The notes below the pieces were generated by a model. It was not told the DNA's origin. It saw nothing but the letters and a program-made list of their open reading frames with translations, and searched no databases. A stretch of DNA of 48,390 nt from a virus: IMG/VR virus record IMGVR_UViG_3300012931_000004, positions 1 through 48,390 of that record, one strand, 5' to 3'. A program made the translations under genes and the position numbers. Below are positions 40,266 to 47,902 of this stretch, piece after piece; the stretch's first letter is position 1; every line of letters begins with the position of its first letter.

Positions 40266-40462
40266 ATCCTCCAAAGAAAGGCAAGAAGTATTGGGAAATT
40301 GTGGATCGTGGATGCGGAGGGACAAGAGACTATTGGGGTGAGTATGATTGCAAGCATCCCTATGATTGGACTTGCGATGATTGCCCTGTTTGTATCGAAC
40401 ATCAAAAACACAGTCCTCTTATCGAGGATGAAAGAATATTTGCACAGGAGGGCCGACCATGA
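40262..40462 (+). CDS. Hypothetical cysteine-containing small protein
   Basis: The 66-residue protein begins MNPPKKGKKYWEIVDRG and includes YDCKHPYDWTCDDCPVC, four cysteines in a likely zinc knuckle. It is coupled to neighbours by ATGA overlaps at both ends. Function unknown. Confidence 0.7.
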   Translation: MNPPKKGKKYWEIVDRGCGGTRDYWGEYDCKHPYDWTCDDCPVCIEHQKHSPLIEDERIFAQEGRP

Positions 40463-41010
40463 ACGCTAACCATTTCACCGAGACATTAAAAGACGGCGAG
40501 CCTTGCAATCATCCAGGATGTTTAAATCACGTTACTCATCCATGTGAAGGTTGTGGTCGAATAAAGGGTAAGTCTGTAGATTACTTCACCACCGTCCTAC
40601 TCCCCATGCACATCAAGTTGCAGTGGCTTTACCTAAAGAAGTGCGGGGATTGGCAGGTAGGAGACAAGGTTTATTGTAGGGAGTATGATAGTGCTACAGG
40701 AATTGTAATAAGCATTACCGGAACACGCATCCTTGTGAATTTTACGTTTACAGATAGGTCGAGGATCAATGTTCCGTTTGATAAATATGCCAATAATCTG
40801 CCACTTTTAATCCCTCGCACAATCGACGAATCCTCCCCGGAGGCGCAGAAGAGGAGTATCGTTGAGATGTTAAACGGAAATAAAGTTCTTGCCTATCTTG
40901 GACATAATTGGATGCTATTTAATAACGATAAACAGTTTTTTGGCACAACTCCCACCGAGGCCATCCTTCGGGCCTTGCTGGCGCAGGAAGGAGGAAGGAA
41001 CAATGAGTAA
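40459..41010 (+). CDS. Early protein with zinc-knuckle N-terminus
   Basis: The 183-residue protein carries CNHPGCLNHVTHPCEGCG near residues 16-33, a zinc-knuckle motif I know from several phage proteins, then a beta domain (WQVGDKVYCREYDSATGIVI) and a C-terminal helix (TPTEAILRALLAQEG). Role unknown. Translationally coupled with the previous gene. Confidence 0.75.
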   Translation: MNANHFTETLKDGEPCNHPGCLNHVTHPCEGCGRIKGKSVDYFTTVLLPMHIKLQWLYLKKCGDWQVGDKVYCREYDSATGIVISITGTRILVNFTFTDRSRINVPFDKYANNLPLLIPRTIDESSPEAQKRSIVEMLNGNKVLAYLGHNWMLFNNDKQFFGTTPTEAILRALLAQEGGRNNE

Positions 41011-41188
41011 AAGCAAGATCATATGTGAGAAGTGTAAGCACATGGAATACTGCAAAATACTTTCAGCACAGCGGACACAGAAAGATGTAGAAGTTGTTTA
41101 TGCAGTGGCCTGTGTCTCATTTGAGGACATCGATCGTGCCGCTCTTAACCCCAACCCAAACCTATGTTCAAATTTTGAACAAAGATAA
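41003..41188 (+). CDS. Small cysteine-rich protein
   Basis: The 61-residue protein begins MSKSKIICEKCKHMEYCKIL, with a Cx2C...C cluster. GAAGGAGG lies upstream. Its end (NLCSNFEQR) overlaps palindromic site 14. Function unknown. Confidence 0.65.
   Translation: MSKSKIICEKCKHMEYCKILSAQRTQKDVEVVYAVACVSFEDIDRAALNPNPNLCSNFEQR
41165..41181 (+). promoter_or_regulatory. Palindromic site 14
   Basis: TGTTC-AAATTTT-GAACA, flanks CCTA and AAGATAAC. It ends about 20 bases upstream of the -35 box of early promoter 5, a plausible operator position. Confidence 0.88.
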
Positions 41189-41201
41189 CACATCCGAGGT
41201 A

Positions 41202-41230
41202 TTGACATCTGATACAAATTGTGTTATTAT
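41202..41230 (+). promoter_or_regulatory. Early promoter 5
   Basis: TTGACA (41202-41207), 17 bases, TATTAT (41225-41230), near-perfect sigma-70 consensus. It drives the gene at 41251 and, with palindromic site 14 just upstream, is the clearest promoter-plus-site pair. Confidence 0.88.
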
Positions 41231-41250
41231 GGGTATAATAAGGAGCTTAT

Positions 41251-41475
41251 ATGAAAGACGGACAACCCGCTCAACCTACCTGGTATGGTGAGTTCTGCTG
41301 GCATGGAGAATATCCTCCGATCAAACTATATTGCACCAGCCCTTCAATCGAACAAGCCTTTCGCTTCTTCTGCAAGCGCATTAGCGAGAAGCTTGGCCAT
41401 AAGACAAGTAACGAAGTTCGTCATTATTTCTATGACACGAATAAGTATACTATAAGGGAGGTGAAGAAGAAATGA
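41251..41475 (+). CDS. Hypothetical protein
   Basis: The 74-residue protein begins MKDGQPAQPTWYGEFCWH. AAGGAGC precedes the ATG a short distance after promoter 5, so the leader is about 15 bases. Contains IEQAFRFFCKRISEKLGHK. No recognised family. Confidence 0.65.
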   Translation: MKDGQPAQPTWYGEFCWHGEYPPIKLYCTSPSIEQAFRFFCKRISEKLGHKTSNEVRHYFYDTNKYTIREVKKK

Positions 41476-41717
41476 ACGCTATAATAGGAGAAGTAGAACA
41501 TAATATTCCTATACCAACAGTCCAAAGAGGAAAGAATACAAGCAGCAAATACCCTTTCAAGACTATGGCTATTGGAGATTCCTTTCTGGTAAAGTGCGCC
41601 CCTGAAGATCGTCTCAAAGTGGCAAAACGCTTAACATCTGCAGGTAATGTACTAAAGGAGTTAGAGGTTAGCACACGACTTGTAAGTAATGGAGTAAGAT
41701 GCTGGAGGGTAAAATGA
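41472..41717 (+). CDS. Hypothetical phage protein ('YPF..M.IGDSF' type)
   Basis: The 81-residue protein has YPFKTMAIGDSFLVKCAPED, a pattern typical of small phage proteins with a beta hairpin and then helix, and ends CWRVK. ATGA-coupled to both neighbours. Function unknown. Confidence 0.75.
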   Translation: MNAIIGEVEHNIPIPTVQRGKNTSSKYPFKTMAIGDSFLVKCAPEDRLKVAKRLTSAGNVLKELEVSTRLVSNGVRCWRVK

Positions 41718-41995
41718 GCAAGCGAAAACTTTGTAGGGCAACACTTATCCTCGCTGATAAGCGGGCTGAACACTTGCCAGTTGGCACATATGCTGTTGCA
41801 GTCACTGATACCTGGATTCAAGATGGGAGTCTGAAGTTCAGTGGGACTGTTATTGCAAGCACCCTGATAAATATAGTTGATGCTGAGCCACTAACCATAG
41901 ACCTCAAGGGAGGTCTGATGAACTGCACAAAAGACATGAAAGAGAAAGGAGGCTCCAATGAACCTGAACAACGAAGACATCCAGAGAACATTTGA
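41714..41995 (+). CDS. Hypothetical protein
   Basis: The 93-residue protein begins MSKRKLCRATLILADKRAE and has a beta-strand pattern (VGTYAVAVTDTWIQDGSLKF). It overlaps the next gene by 38 bases out of frame, which makes the last dozen codons doubtful. Start coupled to the upstream stop (ATGA). Confidence 0.6.
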   Translation: MSKRKLCRATLILADKRAEHLPVGTYAVAVTDTWIQDGSLKFSGTVIASTLINIVDAEPLTIDLKGGLMNCTKDMKEKGGSNEPEQRRHPENI

Positions 41996-42230
41996 CAAAC
42001 TCAAGGCACATGCGCCTAAAGATGCTTCTGTCTGCCTGACAATATGCGTGTGGAGGTATAGACATTCTGATGAAGATTGCTCTATTCACTATAGTGCCTA
42101 TATCAGCTTACAGACTGGAGCGGTAATATCAACTGAACAACCGTCACCAGAAGATGCAGTAAGTATTGCAATAGAAAAACTTGAACGCAAGATGTTCATA
42201 AAAGAGGAGGACATAGATAATGCTTCTTGA
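41958..42230 (+). CDS. Hypothetical protein
   Basis: The 90-residue protein begins MNLNNEDIQRTFDKLKAHAP after AAAGGAGG. It contains VCLTICVWRYRHSDEDC and ends with an acidic helix. Its last bases contain the start of the nuclease gene. No function recognised. Confidence 0.7.
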   Translation: MNLNNEDIQRTFDKLKAHAPKDASVCLTICVWRYRHSDEDCSIHYSAYISLQTGAVISTEQPSPEDAVSIAIEKLERKMFIKEEDIDNAS

Positions 42231-43167
42231 ACACCCAACCTGGAGTATCCACGATGCAACAAAGCTTCAATCTTATATGGACTGCCCCCGCTCATACTTC
42301 TACGAGTACGTCCTCGGCTGGAGGCCTGACAGTCCTAACATTCATCTGGAGTTCGGGAGCGCGTGGCACTTGGCAATGGAGCATATGATCCTAAACGGTT
42401 ATGGAGAGGCCTCGATTCTTGAGGCTTACATGAAGTTTACAAACTATTATCGCCAGTTCTTCTCTGAGGTCATGGATGAGCAGTATCATCCGAAGAATCC
42501 GGGGATGGCTCTCAACGGACTTGTTGGCTATTCGAGAGAGTATGTCAACGACAAGTTCACTCCACTGTTTACTGAGATTGCTGGCTCTGTCTCCTTGACA
42601 GACAAGTATACGCTGTCCTTCAAGATCGACTCTATCCTCGAAACACCTGATGGGATTAAGAGTCGTGAGCATAAGACTGGCTCTCAACTCAGCCGACCTT
42701 GGATAGATCAGTGGCTGCTCAAGATGCAGACTGGCGTCTATAACCATGTCCTCTATTGTCTGTTCCCTCGTGAGAGGGTCTGGGGAGTCGAGATCAATGG
42801 AGCGATCTTCTCAAAAAAGGAAGTCAAGTTCCAGCGTGTCCCTGCTCGTCGGACAGTTGAAGGGATGGAGAACTGGTACTGGAATACCATCTGGTGGCTC
42901 GACGAACTGACAGTAGACTTCGAGCGTCTCCAGACCTGCAGTCCAGATGACACCATCATGAGATGTTTCAAGATGAACACTGAAAACTGCACAAAGTACT
43001 TTGGCTGTCGCTATCATGACTTCTGCACAGCGTGGGGAAATCCTCTTGCTCGTTGCGAAGAGGTTCCTGTTGGCTTTAAGATCGAGTACTGGAATCCGAA
43101 GGCTGAGGAAGAAGATGCGAAGGCTGTTTTCAGAATAACAGAACAGGAGGTAAGACAAGAAAAGTGA
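42220..43167 (+). CDS. PD-(D/E)XK nuclease, Cas4/AddB-like with four cluster cysteines
   Basis: The 315-residue protein has all RecB/Cas4-family signatures: FGSAWH (H50), SFKIDSILE (D137), SREHKTGS (E150, K152), and QTGVY (Q170, Y174). C22 in YMDCPRS pairs with C257, C263 and C269 (CTKYFGCRYHDFC) as the likely iron-sulfur ligands. It would be a DNA exonuclease or end-processing enzyme for recombination, acting with the Sak4-like ATPase two genes downstream. AGAGGAGG precedes the start. Confidence 0.88.
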   Translation: MLLEHPTWSIHDATKLQSYMDCPRSYFYEYVLGWRPDSPNIHLEFGSAWHLAMEHMILNGYGEASILEAYMKFTNYYRQFFSEVMDEQYHPKNPGMALNGLVGYSREYVNDKFTPLFTEIAGSVSLTDKYTLSFKIDSILETPDGIKSREHKTGSQLSRPWIDQWLLKMQTGVYNHVLYCLFPRERVWGVEINGAIFSKKEVKFQRVPARRTVEGMENWYWNTIWWLDELTVDFERLQTCSPDDTIMRCFKMNTENCTKYFGCRYHDFCTAWGNPLARCEEVPVGFKIEYWNPKAEEEDAKAVFRITEQEVRQEK

Positions 43168-43583
43168 AAGAGATAGACAAGTACGAAATAGATAGAGACA
43201 TATATGAGGTAGCCAAGAGCCTGAACTGTAAAGTACGCCTTCCTAGTAAGACAACAATACAGATAGATATCGACTCTGAGGAAGGCTTTAGTCTGTTTAA
43301 GGATCGTATAGGTCTTGTTCAGAGGTATATCTATCTTGGTGATTACAGAGTCTGGACAAGTAAAAGTGGATTCCCAAAGAGGCATATAGAGATTGATGTA
43401 GGAAGTCATGTACCTCTTGGGAATCCACTTCGTATTCTCCTACAGGTTATACTTGGTTCAGATATCAATAGGGAGGTACTTAATACCATAAGATATCTGA
43501 AGTTTGGAGACAGCAAAAGCTGTTTCTTTGAACCTTTAACAGGAGGTGGGAGCGAAAATGAAAGCTCAGGAACTGAGGGATAG
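43164..43583 (+). CDS. Hypothetical early protein
   Basis: The 139-residue protein starts at GTG overlapping the nuclease stop (GTGA). The middle is beta-type with DIDSEEGFSLFKDRIG, and the C-terminal PLRILLQVILGSDINREVL pattern is familiar from phage proteins of unknown role next to recombination genes. Function not known. Confidence 0.65.
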   Translation: MKEIDKYEIDRDIYEVAKSLNCKVRLPSKTTIQIDIDSEEGFSLFKDRIGLVQRYIYLGDYRVWTSKSGFPKRHIEIDVGSHVPLGNPLRILLQVILGSDINREVLNTIRYLKFGDSKSCFFEPLTGGGSENESSGTEG

Positions 43584-43725
43584 GCTTGCCGCTGTCCGTG
43601 ACTTTGTAGTTAAGGTAGATGGCAAGAAGATTGAGGAAGTTGTGATCAACATATCTGATCGGAGAGTCTATATATCGACGACTCCCATCCCAGAAGCAAA
43701 AGAGAAGGGAGAGAAAAAGGCATAA
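43558..43725 (+). CDS. Hypothetical small basic protein
   Basis: The 55-residue protein begins MKAQELRDRLAAVRDFVVKV after AGGAGGTGGGAGC, and ends EKGEKKA with the next ATG overlapping its stop (TAATG). It lies between the nuclease-linked gene and the Sak4-like ATPase, so it may belong to the recombination module. Confidence 0.7.
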   Translation: MKAQELRDRLAAVRDFVVKVDGKKIEEVVINISDRRVYISTTPIPEAKEKGEKKA

Positions 43726-44507
43726 TGGCTATTGACATTAAAAAGGAGTTCGCTGACATCAGGGCTATGTATGATAGCTCAGCACAGCAGAAAAGCTATA
43801 GTGCGTTGATCTATGGCGACTTTGGAACTGGGAAGACGGAGCTATCAAAGACCTGTCGCCTCCCTGTCCACACCGACAGCTTTGATCCTGGCGGAACCAA
43901 GACTGTCAGAGACGAGATAAAGGCTGGTAAGATTCTGGCTGATGTTCGCTTTGAGGTTGAGGACCCAATGAGGCCTTCCGCGTTTGCTTTATGGGACAGG
44001 GAGTATCATAGGCGAAAGCGCGATGGGTACTTTGGGCAAATAGGAACTTACTTCCTCGATTCATCTACAACCTGGGCATCTGCTGCTATGAACGTGATCC
44101 TTCAGAAAGCTGGTAGACTTGGAGGTCCTCCCTTCCAGCAGGACTATCTCCCTGCCATGAGTATGATCGAGAATGCGATCAAGGACATGATGACACTTCC
44201 CTGTGATGTTATCTTAACTGCACACCTGGACGTTGATAAGGACGAAGCGACTGGTCGCATGTTTGTCGGCCCTCTGTTCGTGGGAAAGCTGAAGCAACGA
44301 ATCCCAGTCCTCTTCGACGAGCTCTATTGTATGCAGACAAAGAATACGAGTGCAGGGATAGTATATAATCTCCTTACGAGAAGCGACGGTACGTTCAAGG
44401 CTCGGACGAGATTAGGAAAGGGGGGACTATTCGAGACATATGAGAAGCCTGACATCAAGGCTCTTCTGAAAAAGGCAGGGTATCCTACTGACGACAAGCC
44501 GTATTGA
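43725..44507 (+). CDS. Sak4-like RecA-fold ATPase (AAA_24)
   Basis: The 260-residue protein has a Walker A GDFGTGKT (31-38), then FLDSSTTWASAAM with a Walker B-type acidic position, and PCDVILTAHLD. This is the layout of Sak4 phage recombinases, which pair single strands with their own SSB. Start coupled to the upstream stop. The neighbouring nuclease (42220) and SSB (44951) complete a recombination set. Confidence 0.85.
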   Translation: MAIDIKKEFADIRAMYDSSAQQKSYSALIYGDFGTGKTELSKTCRLPVHTDSFDPGGTKTVRDEIKAGKILADVRFEVEDPMRPSAFALWDREYHRRKRDGYFGQIGTYFLDSSTTWASAAMNVILQKAGRLGGPPFQQDYLPAMSMIENAIKDMMTLPCDVILTAHLDVDKDEATGRMFVGPLFVGKLKQRIPVLFDELYCMQTKNTSAGIVYNLLTRSDGTFKARTRLGKGGLFETYEKPDIKALLKKAGYPTDDKPY

Positions 44508-44520
44508 GAGGAGGATGCAA

Positions 44521-44667
44521 GTGGCAGAAACAGTTCAAGATAACATCGTTGAGTGCTACGAGAAAGTGCAGGGAGGGGCGCAGAAGTCTCAGTATGAGAC
44601 TGAGAGTGTAAAGATCACTGCATATCGAGTAGGGCAAATAGTTAGGATTGACATAAAGGAGAAATAG
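44521..44667 (+). CDS. Hypothetical small protein
   Basis: The 48-residue protein starts at GTG with GAGGAGG eight bases upstream (MAETVQDNIVECYEKVQGGA). Charged, beta-hairpin-like C-terminus. It lies directly after the Sak4-like gene. Function unknown. Confidence 0.65.
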   Translation: MAETVQDNIVECYEKVQGGAQKSQYETESVKITAYRVGQIVRIDIKEK

Positions 44668-44669
44668 CA

Positions 44670-44906
44670 ATGGGACAAAAGAGAAAGTATAGAACCATCA
44701 GTATTATTCCTTGTCTTAATGGGTTCATGTGCTCTATAGGCTGTCAGACGGCAGTGTATAGATATGCAAACGAGATGCTTATTGATCTTGCTGCATACTA
44801 TAATGACCCTGAAGGTACAAGCGAAAAGTTTCTGGAGAATACCTTAGTGTACGTAGATACAATGGCACCGGCTCCTGCAACAGCTGCTGTTGAAGGCTTA
44901 TGCTAA
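44670..44906 (+). CDS. Hypothetical small protein
   Basis: The 78-residue protein begins MGQKRKYRTISIIPCLNGFM after AAAGGAG. Two cysteines near residues 20-25 (CSIGCQT) and a C-terminal alanine/proline stretch. Short spacing to both neighbours. Unknown function. Confidence 0.65.
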   Translation: MGQKRKYRTISIIPCLNGFMCSIGCQTAVYRYANEMLIDLAAYYNDPEGTSEKFLENTLVYVDTMAPAPATAAVEGLC

Positions 44907-44950
44907 GGTACAGACTAACCAATAAGAGAAATGAAAGGAGAACAAACAGA

Positions 44951-45346
44951 ATGAGTTTCATCGACATCGACACTGAGAACGTAGAAGGTTTCCACACAGT
45001 ACCAGCCGACAGAGAGTATGAGCTCCGCATCCTGAAGATCACCCAGAAGAACAGCAAGAAGGGTGATCCTATGCTTGAGGTCCAGCTGGACATTCCTGAG
45101 GACCCCAAGAGTAAGGACATCTTCCACTACATCATGCTGCCGACCAACGCAGATGACGAGAAGCGGAAAGCCCAGAAGCTCCTGAATCTGAAGGACTTCA
45201 AGTCGGCGTTCAGACTTGCACAGTCTGGCCCTATCAACCTGGACGAGCTTGAAGGCCTGCGAGGCTGGGCGATCCTGAAAGAGGAAGCTGGAGACGGTGA
45301 AAACGAGGCCAGAAACAGCGTGAAGAGGTTCGTCACGGGGAGGTAG
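44951..45346 (+). CDS. Probable single-stranded DNA-binding protein (DUF669-like)
   Basis: The 131-residue protein begins MSFIDIDTENVEGFHTVPAD after GAAAGGAG. An OB-type beta pattern (YELRILKITQKNSKKGDPML) is followed by HYIMLPTNADDEKRKAQKL and LEGLRGWAILKEEAG, matching small phage SSB-like (DUF669) proteins that partner Sak4. It would coat single-stranded DNA in replication and recombination. The frame is open to 44900 without a ribosome site. Confidence 0.75.
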   Translation: MSFIDIDTENVEGFHTVPADREYELRILKITQKNSKKGDPMLEVQLDIPEDPKSKDIFHYIMLPTNADDEKRKAQKLLNLKDFKSAFRLAQSGPINLDELEGLRGWAILKEEAGDGENEARNSVKRFVTGR

Positions 45347-45348
45347 CT

Positions 45349-45555
45349 ATGGACAACTGGAAAGACCGATCGAAAGGGAGACAGTGTGGGAAGTGTACCA
45401 GCTTCGTCGAGAAACCTCCCATTGACGCTGCGAGCCGTACTTACACCATAGTTGGCCGCTGTAGGCGTCATGCTCCTCAGACAAACGAAGGGTGGCCTGT
45501 TGTCTTCCCGACAGATAGTTGCGGAGACTTCAAGCTGGATGAGAATAAGATCTAA
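45349..45555 (+). CDS. Zinc-knuckle small protein
   Basis: The 68-residue protein has QCGKCTSF, then GRCRRHAP and DSCGDFKL: a four-cysteine cluster. This type of small protein is common in phage replication regions with no established role. GGGGAGG precedes the start, directly after the SSB-like gene. Confidence 0.7.
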   Translation: MDNWKDRSKGRQCGKCTSFVEKPPIDAASRTYTIVGRCRRHAPQTNEGWPVVFPTDSCGDFKLDENKI

Positions 45556-45560
45556 CAAAC

Positions 45561-45662
45561 ACATAGAGGGTATCTATCATTGCAGAGAGACTACAAACCA
45601 TAATACTTGCCGCACCTTTAAAGGGCAGGAGTAAACCTCCGATGATATGATACCCTCTATGT
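45561..45662 (+). ncRNA. Structured intergenic element before the dCMP deaminase gene
   Basis: A 14-bp perfect outer stem with a further 6 pairs after a bulge (45561-45580 with 45642-45662) closes a 61-base interior with smaller hairpins (such as GGAG/CTCC). It lies wholly between genes and ends inside palindromic site 15. It could be a riboswitch-like leader, a processed RNA or a terminator/attenuator. No known class is recognised. Confidence 0.5.
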
Positions 45663-45676
45663 TCATATTTTGAACA
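45660..45676 (+). promoter_or_regulatory. Palindromic site 15
   Basis: TGTTC-ATATTTT-GAACA, flanks CTA and AAGGATTTG. It overlaps the end of the structured element and runs into the AAAGGA ribosome site of the deaminase gene. Confidence 0.85.
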
Positions 45677-45687
45677 AAGGATTTGTA

Positions 45688-46116
45688 ATGAGACCTTCCA
45701 AAGACGACTATTATCTCGAAATCGCAAGCGTGGTTGCAAAGAGAGGAACCTGTCTCCGTCGCAACTATGGAGCTGTCATCGTCAACAAGGACCAGATTGT
45801 ATCAACTGGATATACAGGGGCACCTCGTGGCATCCTGAACTGCTGTGATGCTGGTTTCTGTAAACGCCAGAAAGCAAACGTACCTGCTGGAGAAAGGTAT
45901 GAACTCTGTGAAAGCGTCCATGCAGAGATGAATGCAGCTATCTCAGCAGGAAGGGAACGCTGCATAGGTGCCACTATATATGTAGTTGGTCGTGATACGG
46001 AGACAGACACGCTCTTATCTACCCTCCCTTGTCTTCTCTGCTCTCGAGTAATCGTTAACGCAGGTATCGAAACAGTAGTAACATTAACAGAAAGGAGGCA
46101 GATCAGTGCCCGTTGA
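45688..46116 (+). CDS. dCMP deaminase
   Basis: The 142-residue enzyme has the zinc-dependent cytidine/deoxycytidylate deaminase motifs HAE (H78, E80) and PCLLC (C115, C118), plus TGYTGAPRG and CCDAGFC (residues about 41-58), the extra zinc site typical of dCMP deaminases. It makes dUMP for dTMP synthesis. It lies two genes upstream of the ParB-methyltransferase and shortly before the uracil-glycosylase/polymerase fusion. ATG 45688 has AAAGG seven bases upstream. Confidence 0.9.
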   Translation: MRPSKDDYYLEIASVVAKRGTCLRRNYGAVIVNKDQIVSTGYTGAPRGILNCCDAGFCKRQKANVPAGERYELCESVHAEMNAAISAGRERCIGATIYVVGRDTETDTLLSTLPCLLCSRVIVNAGIETVVTLTERRQISAR

Positions 46117-46336
46117 TTATGTCCCTCGAATCTCCATAGAGGTTTCACCTGAGCTATATGATAGGTTCACAAACCTCATTGCATGGGGACTACGGTCGAA
46201 GATTCTCGCTCCATTGATAGAGGATCTTTGTGAGTGTATAGAACAGAACGGAGAGATTGTTCTTGGCGCTATACTGAAAAGGAGTATAGACGTTTCTCAT
46301 ATCATGAAAGGAGTGAATAAAGGTGGAACTGGCTGA
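46106..46336 (+). CDS. Ribbon-helix-helix-like small protein
   Basis: The 76-residue protein starts at GTG after AAAGGAGG. The N-terminus RISIEVSPELYDRFTNLI is a strand followed by a helix, the ribbon-helix-helix pattern, and a second helix follows. It is a candidate regulator, and its place next to the ParB gene makes it worth testing as a palindrome binder. Assignment is by pattern only. Confidence 0.6.
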   Translation: MPVDYVPRISIEVSPELYDRFTNLIAWGLRSKILAPLIEDLCECIEQNGEIVLGAILKRSIDVSHIMKGVNKGGTG

Positions 46337-46559
46337 CATCAGAAAGAGTGTCTTGAACATGACAGAGGAAGAACTTAGGTCATGTCTCTTAGCCATTCGA
46401 CAAAGTAGACGTGTAACTAAGAAGGCACCCACTAACACAAGTAAGAAAAAGGTGTCTACCTCTGGGGACTCAAATGCAAGTATCGAAGCCCTCATTGGAA
46501 GCTTGTCACATGAACAAGTCTTACAAATGCTTGCGAAAATGGAAGGAGGCAGTAAGTGA
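46323..46559 (+). CDS. Hypothetical small protein
   Basis: The 78-residue protein starts at GTG (MELADIRKSVLNMTEEELRS), with GAAAGGAG upstream. Two helical regions flank a Lys/Thr/Ser-rich linker. The end overlaps the start of the ParB-methyltransferase gene (GTGA). It resembles short adaptor-type phage proteins; function unknown. Confidence 0.65.
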   Translation: MELADIRKSVLNMTEEELRSCLLAIRQSRRVTKKAPTNTSKKKVSTSGDSNASIEALIGSLSHEQVLQMLAKMEGGSK

Positions 46560-47902
46560 TATCTCTCAAGGAAATCCCACTTAAGACTATAACGTTTGGA
46601 GAACGGTTTAGGGAAGATTATGGTGATCTCTCTGACCTCGTCGCTTCATTCAAAAAGGAAGGAGTTATCCAACCACTCGCAGTATGCGAACAAGAAGATG
46701 GGTCTTATCTCCTCCTCGCTGGCGGCCGGAGGTATATGGCAGCAGATAAGGCTGGTCTCGAGTCAGTCCCAGTCCGCTGCTATCCTGCGACCTTGAGTGA
46801 GCTGGAAAGAAGAAGCATCGAGTTGATGGAGAATATCTGTCGGAAGGATATGGACTGGCTGGAGGCAGCTAAGCTTAAGAAGGAGATTCATAATCTTCAG
46901 GTTGCTATTCATGGAGAGAAAATATCAACAGCTGCTGACGCTCCTGGACACTCGAAGCGTGATACAGCTGCCCTCCTTGGTGTTGCTCCTTCAACTGTCG
47001 TTCAGGATATAAACCTGGCAACTGCTGTCGAGATGTTTCCAGCCCTTGCGAAAGCGAAGAACAAGAATGAAGCAAGCAAGATGCTCCAGAAGTTTCAGGA
47101 GAATCTGATTCGTGGTGAGCTTGCGAACAGGATTGCCAGCAAGACGGCTGATACTCCTATCGAGAGGATTCACATGAATCTGATCAATAGCTTCATCTTG
47201 GGAGACTTCTTTGAGGGTGTAAAGAATGTTCCTGACAAGAGTATCGACTTCATTGAGCTTGACCCTCCTTATGCTATCGACCTTAACGCTGTGAAGAGGG
47301 ATATGGGAACTCGTTCTGAGAGTTATAACGAAGTTGAGCGAGTTGGATACGCAAGCTTCCTCTGTCAACTCTTCAAGGAGTGTGAGCGAGTCATGTCCAC
47401 TAACAGCTGGATGGTTATCTGGCATGCTAAAGAGTGGTTTCAGCAAATCATTGACACTATCACTCCTCTCGGCCTTTTCGGCAGCGATAACACTATGGCC
47501 ATCTGGTACAAGGGAAATGTTGGTCAGACAAATATGCCTAACCTTTATCTGGCCAGTAGCTACGAACAACTCCTTTATGTTCGCAAGGGCCTTCCCAGCA
47601 TCGTCCGTCAAGGTCGAAGCAACGTGTTCAACTATAAACCAGTCGCATCAGCGAAGAAGATTCATCCAACTGAGCGTCCTGTCGAACTCATCCAAGACAT
47701 CATGCAGACATTCTGCTGGGATGGAGCTCGCTGCATGGTCCCCTTTCTTGGATCAGGCAACAGTATCCTTGCGGCAAGTAACCTTGGCATGGCAGCTTTT
47801 GGATGGGAGCTTTCTAAGGAGTATAAAGATGGTTATATCATGAGGGTCGGCGAGAATAGACCCACTGGATATAGAAGCTATAAGGAGCAACAGAATGCCT
47901 AA
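46556..47902 (+). CDS. ParB-domain/DNA methyltransferase fusion
   Basis: In this 448-residue protein, residues 1-120 are a ParB N-terminal (Noc/ParB-like) domain with LLLAGGRRYMAADKAG (nucleotide-binding GGRR, 56-59), then a helix-turn-helix at 134-151 (KRDTAALLGVAPSTVVQDI). Residues about 205-440 are an adenine/cytosine-N DNA methyltransferase with DPPY (236-239) placed before the AdoMet-binding FLGSGNS motif, the beta-class order. Such fusions are known in phages; the methyltransferase likely protects viral DNA or marks it. The start is GTG, overlapping the previous stop. Confidence 0.88.
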   Translation: MISLKEIPLKTITFGERFREDYGDLSDLVASFKKEGVIQPLAVCEQEDGSYLLLAGGRRYMAADKAGLESVPVRCYPATLSELERRSIELMENICRKDMDWLEAAKLKKEIHNLQVAIHGEKISTAADAPGHSKRDTAALLGVAPSTVVQDINLATAVEMFPALAKAKNKNEASKMLQKFQENLIRGELANRIASKTADTPIERIHMNLINSFILGDFFEGVKNVPDKSIDFIELDPPYAIDLNAVKRDMGTRSESYNEVERVGYASFLCQLFKECERVMSTNSWMVIWHAKEWFQQIIDTITPLGLFGSDNTMAIWYKGNVGQTNMPNLYLASSYEQLLYVRKGLPSIVRQGRSNVFNYKPVASAKKIHPTERPVELIQDIMQTFCWDGARCMVPFLGSGNSILAASNLGMAAFGWELSKEYKDGYIMRVGENRPTGYRSYKEQQNA

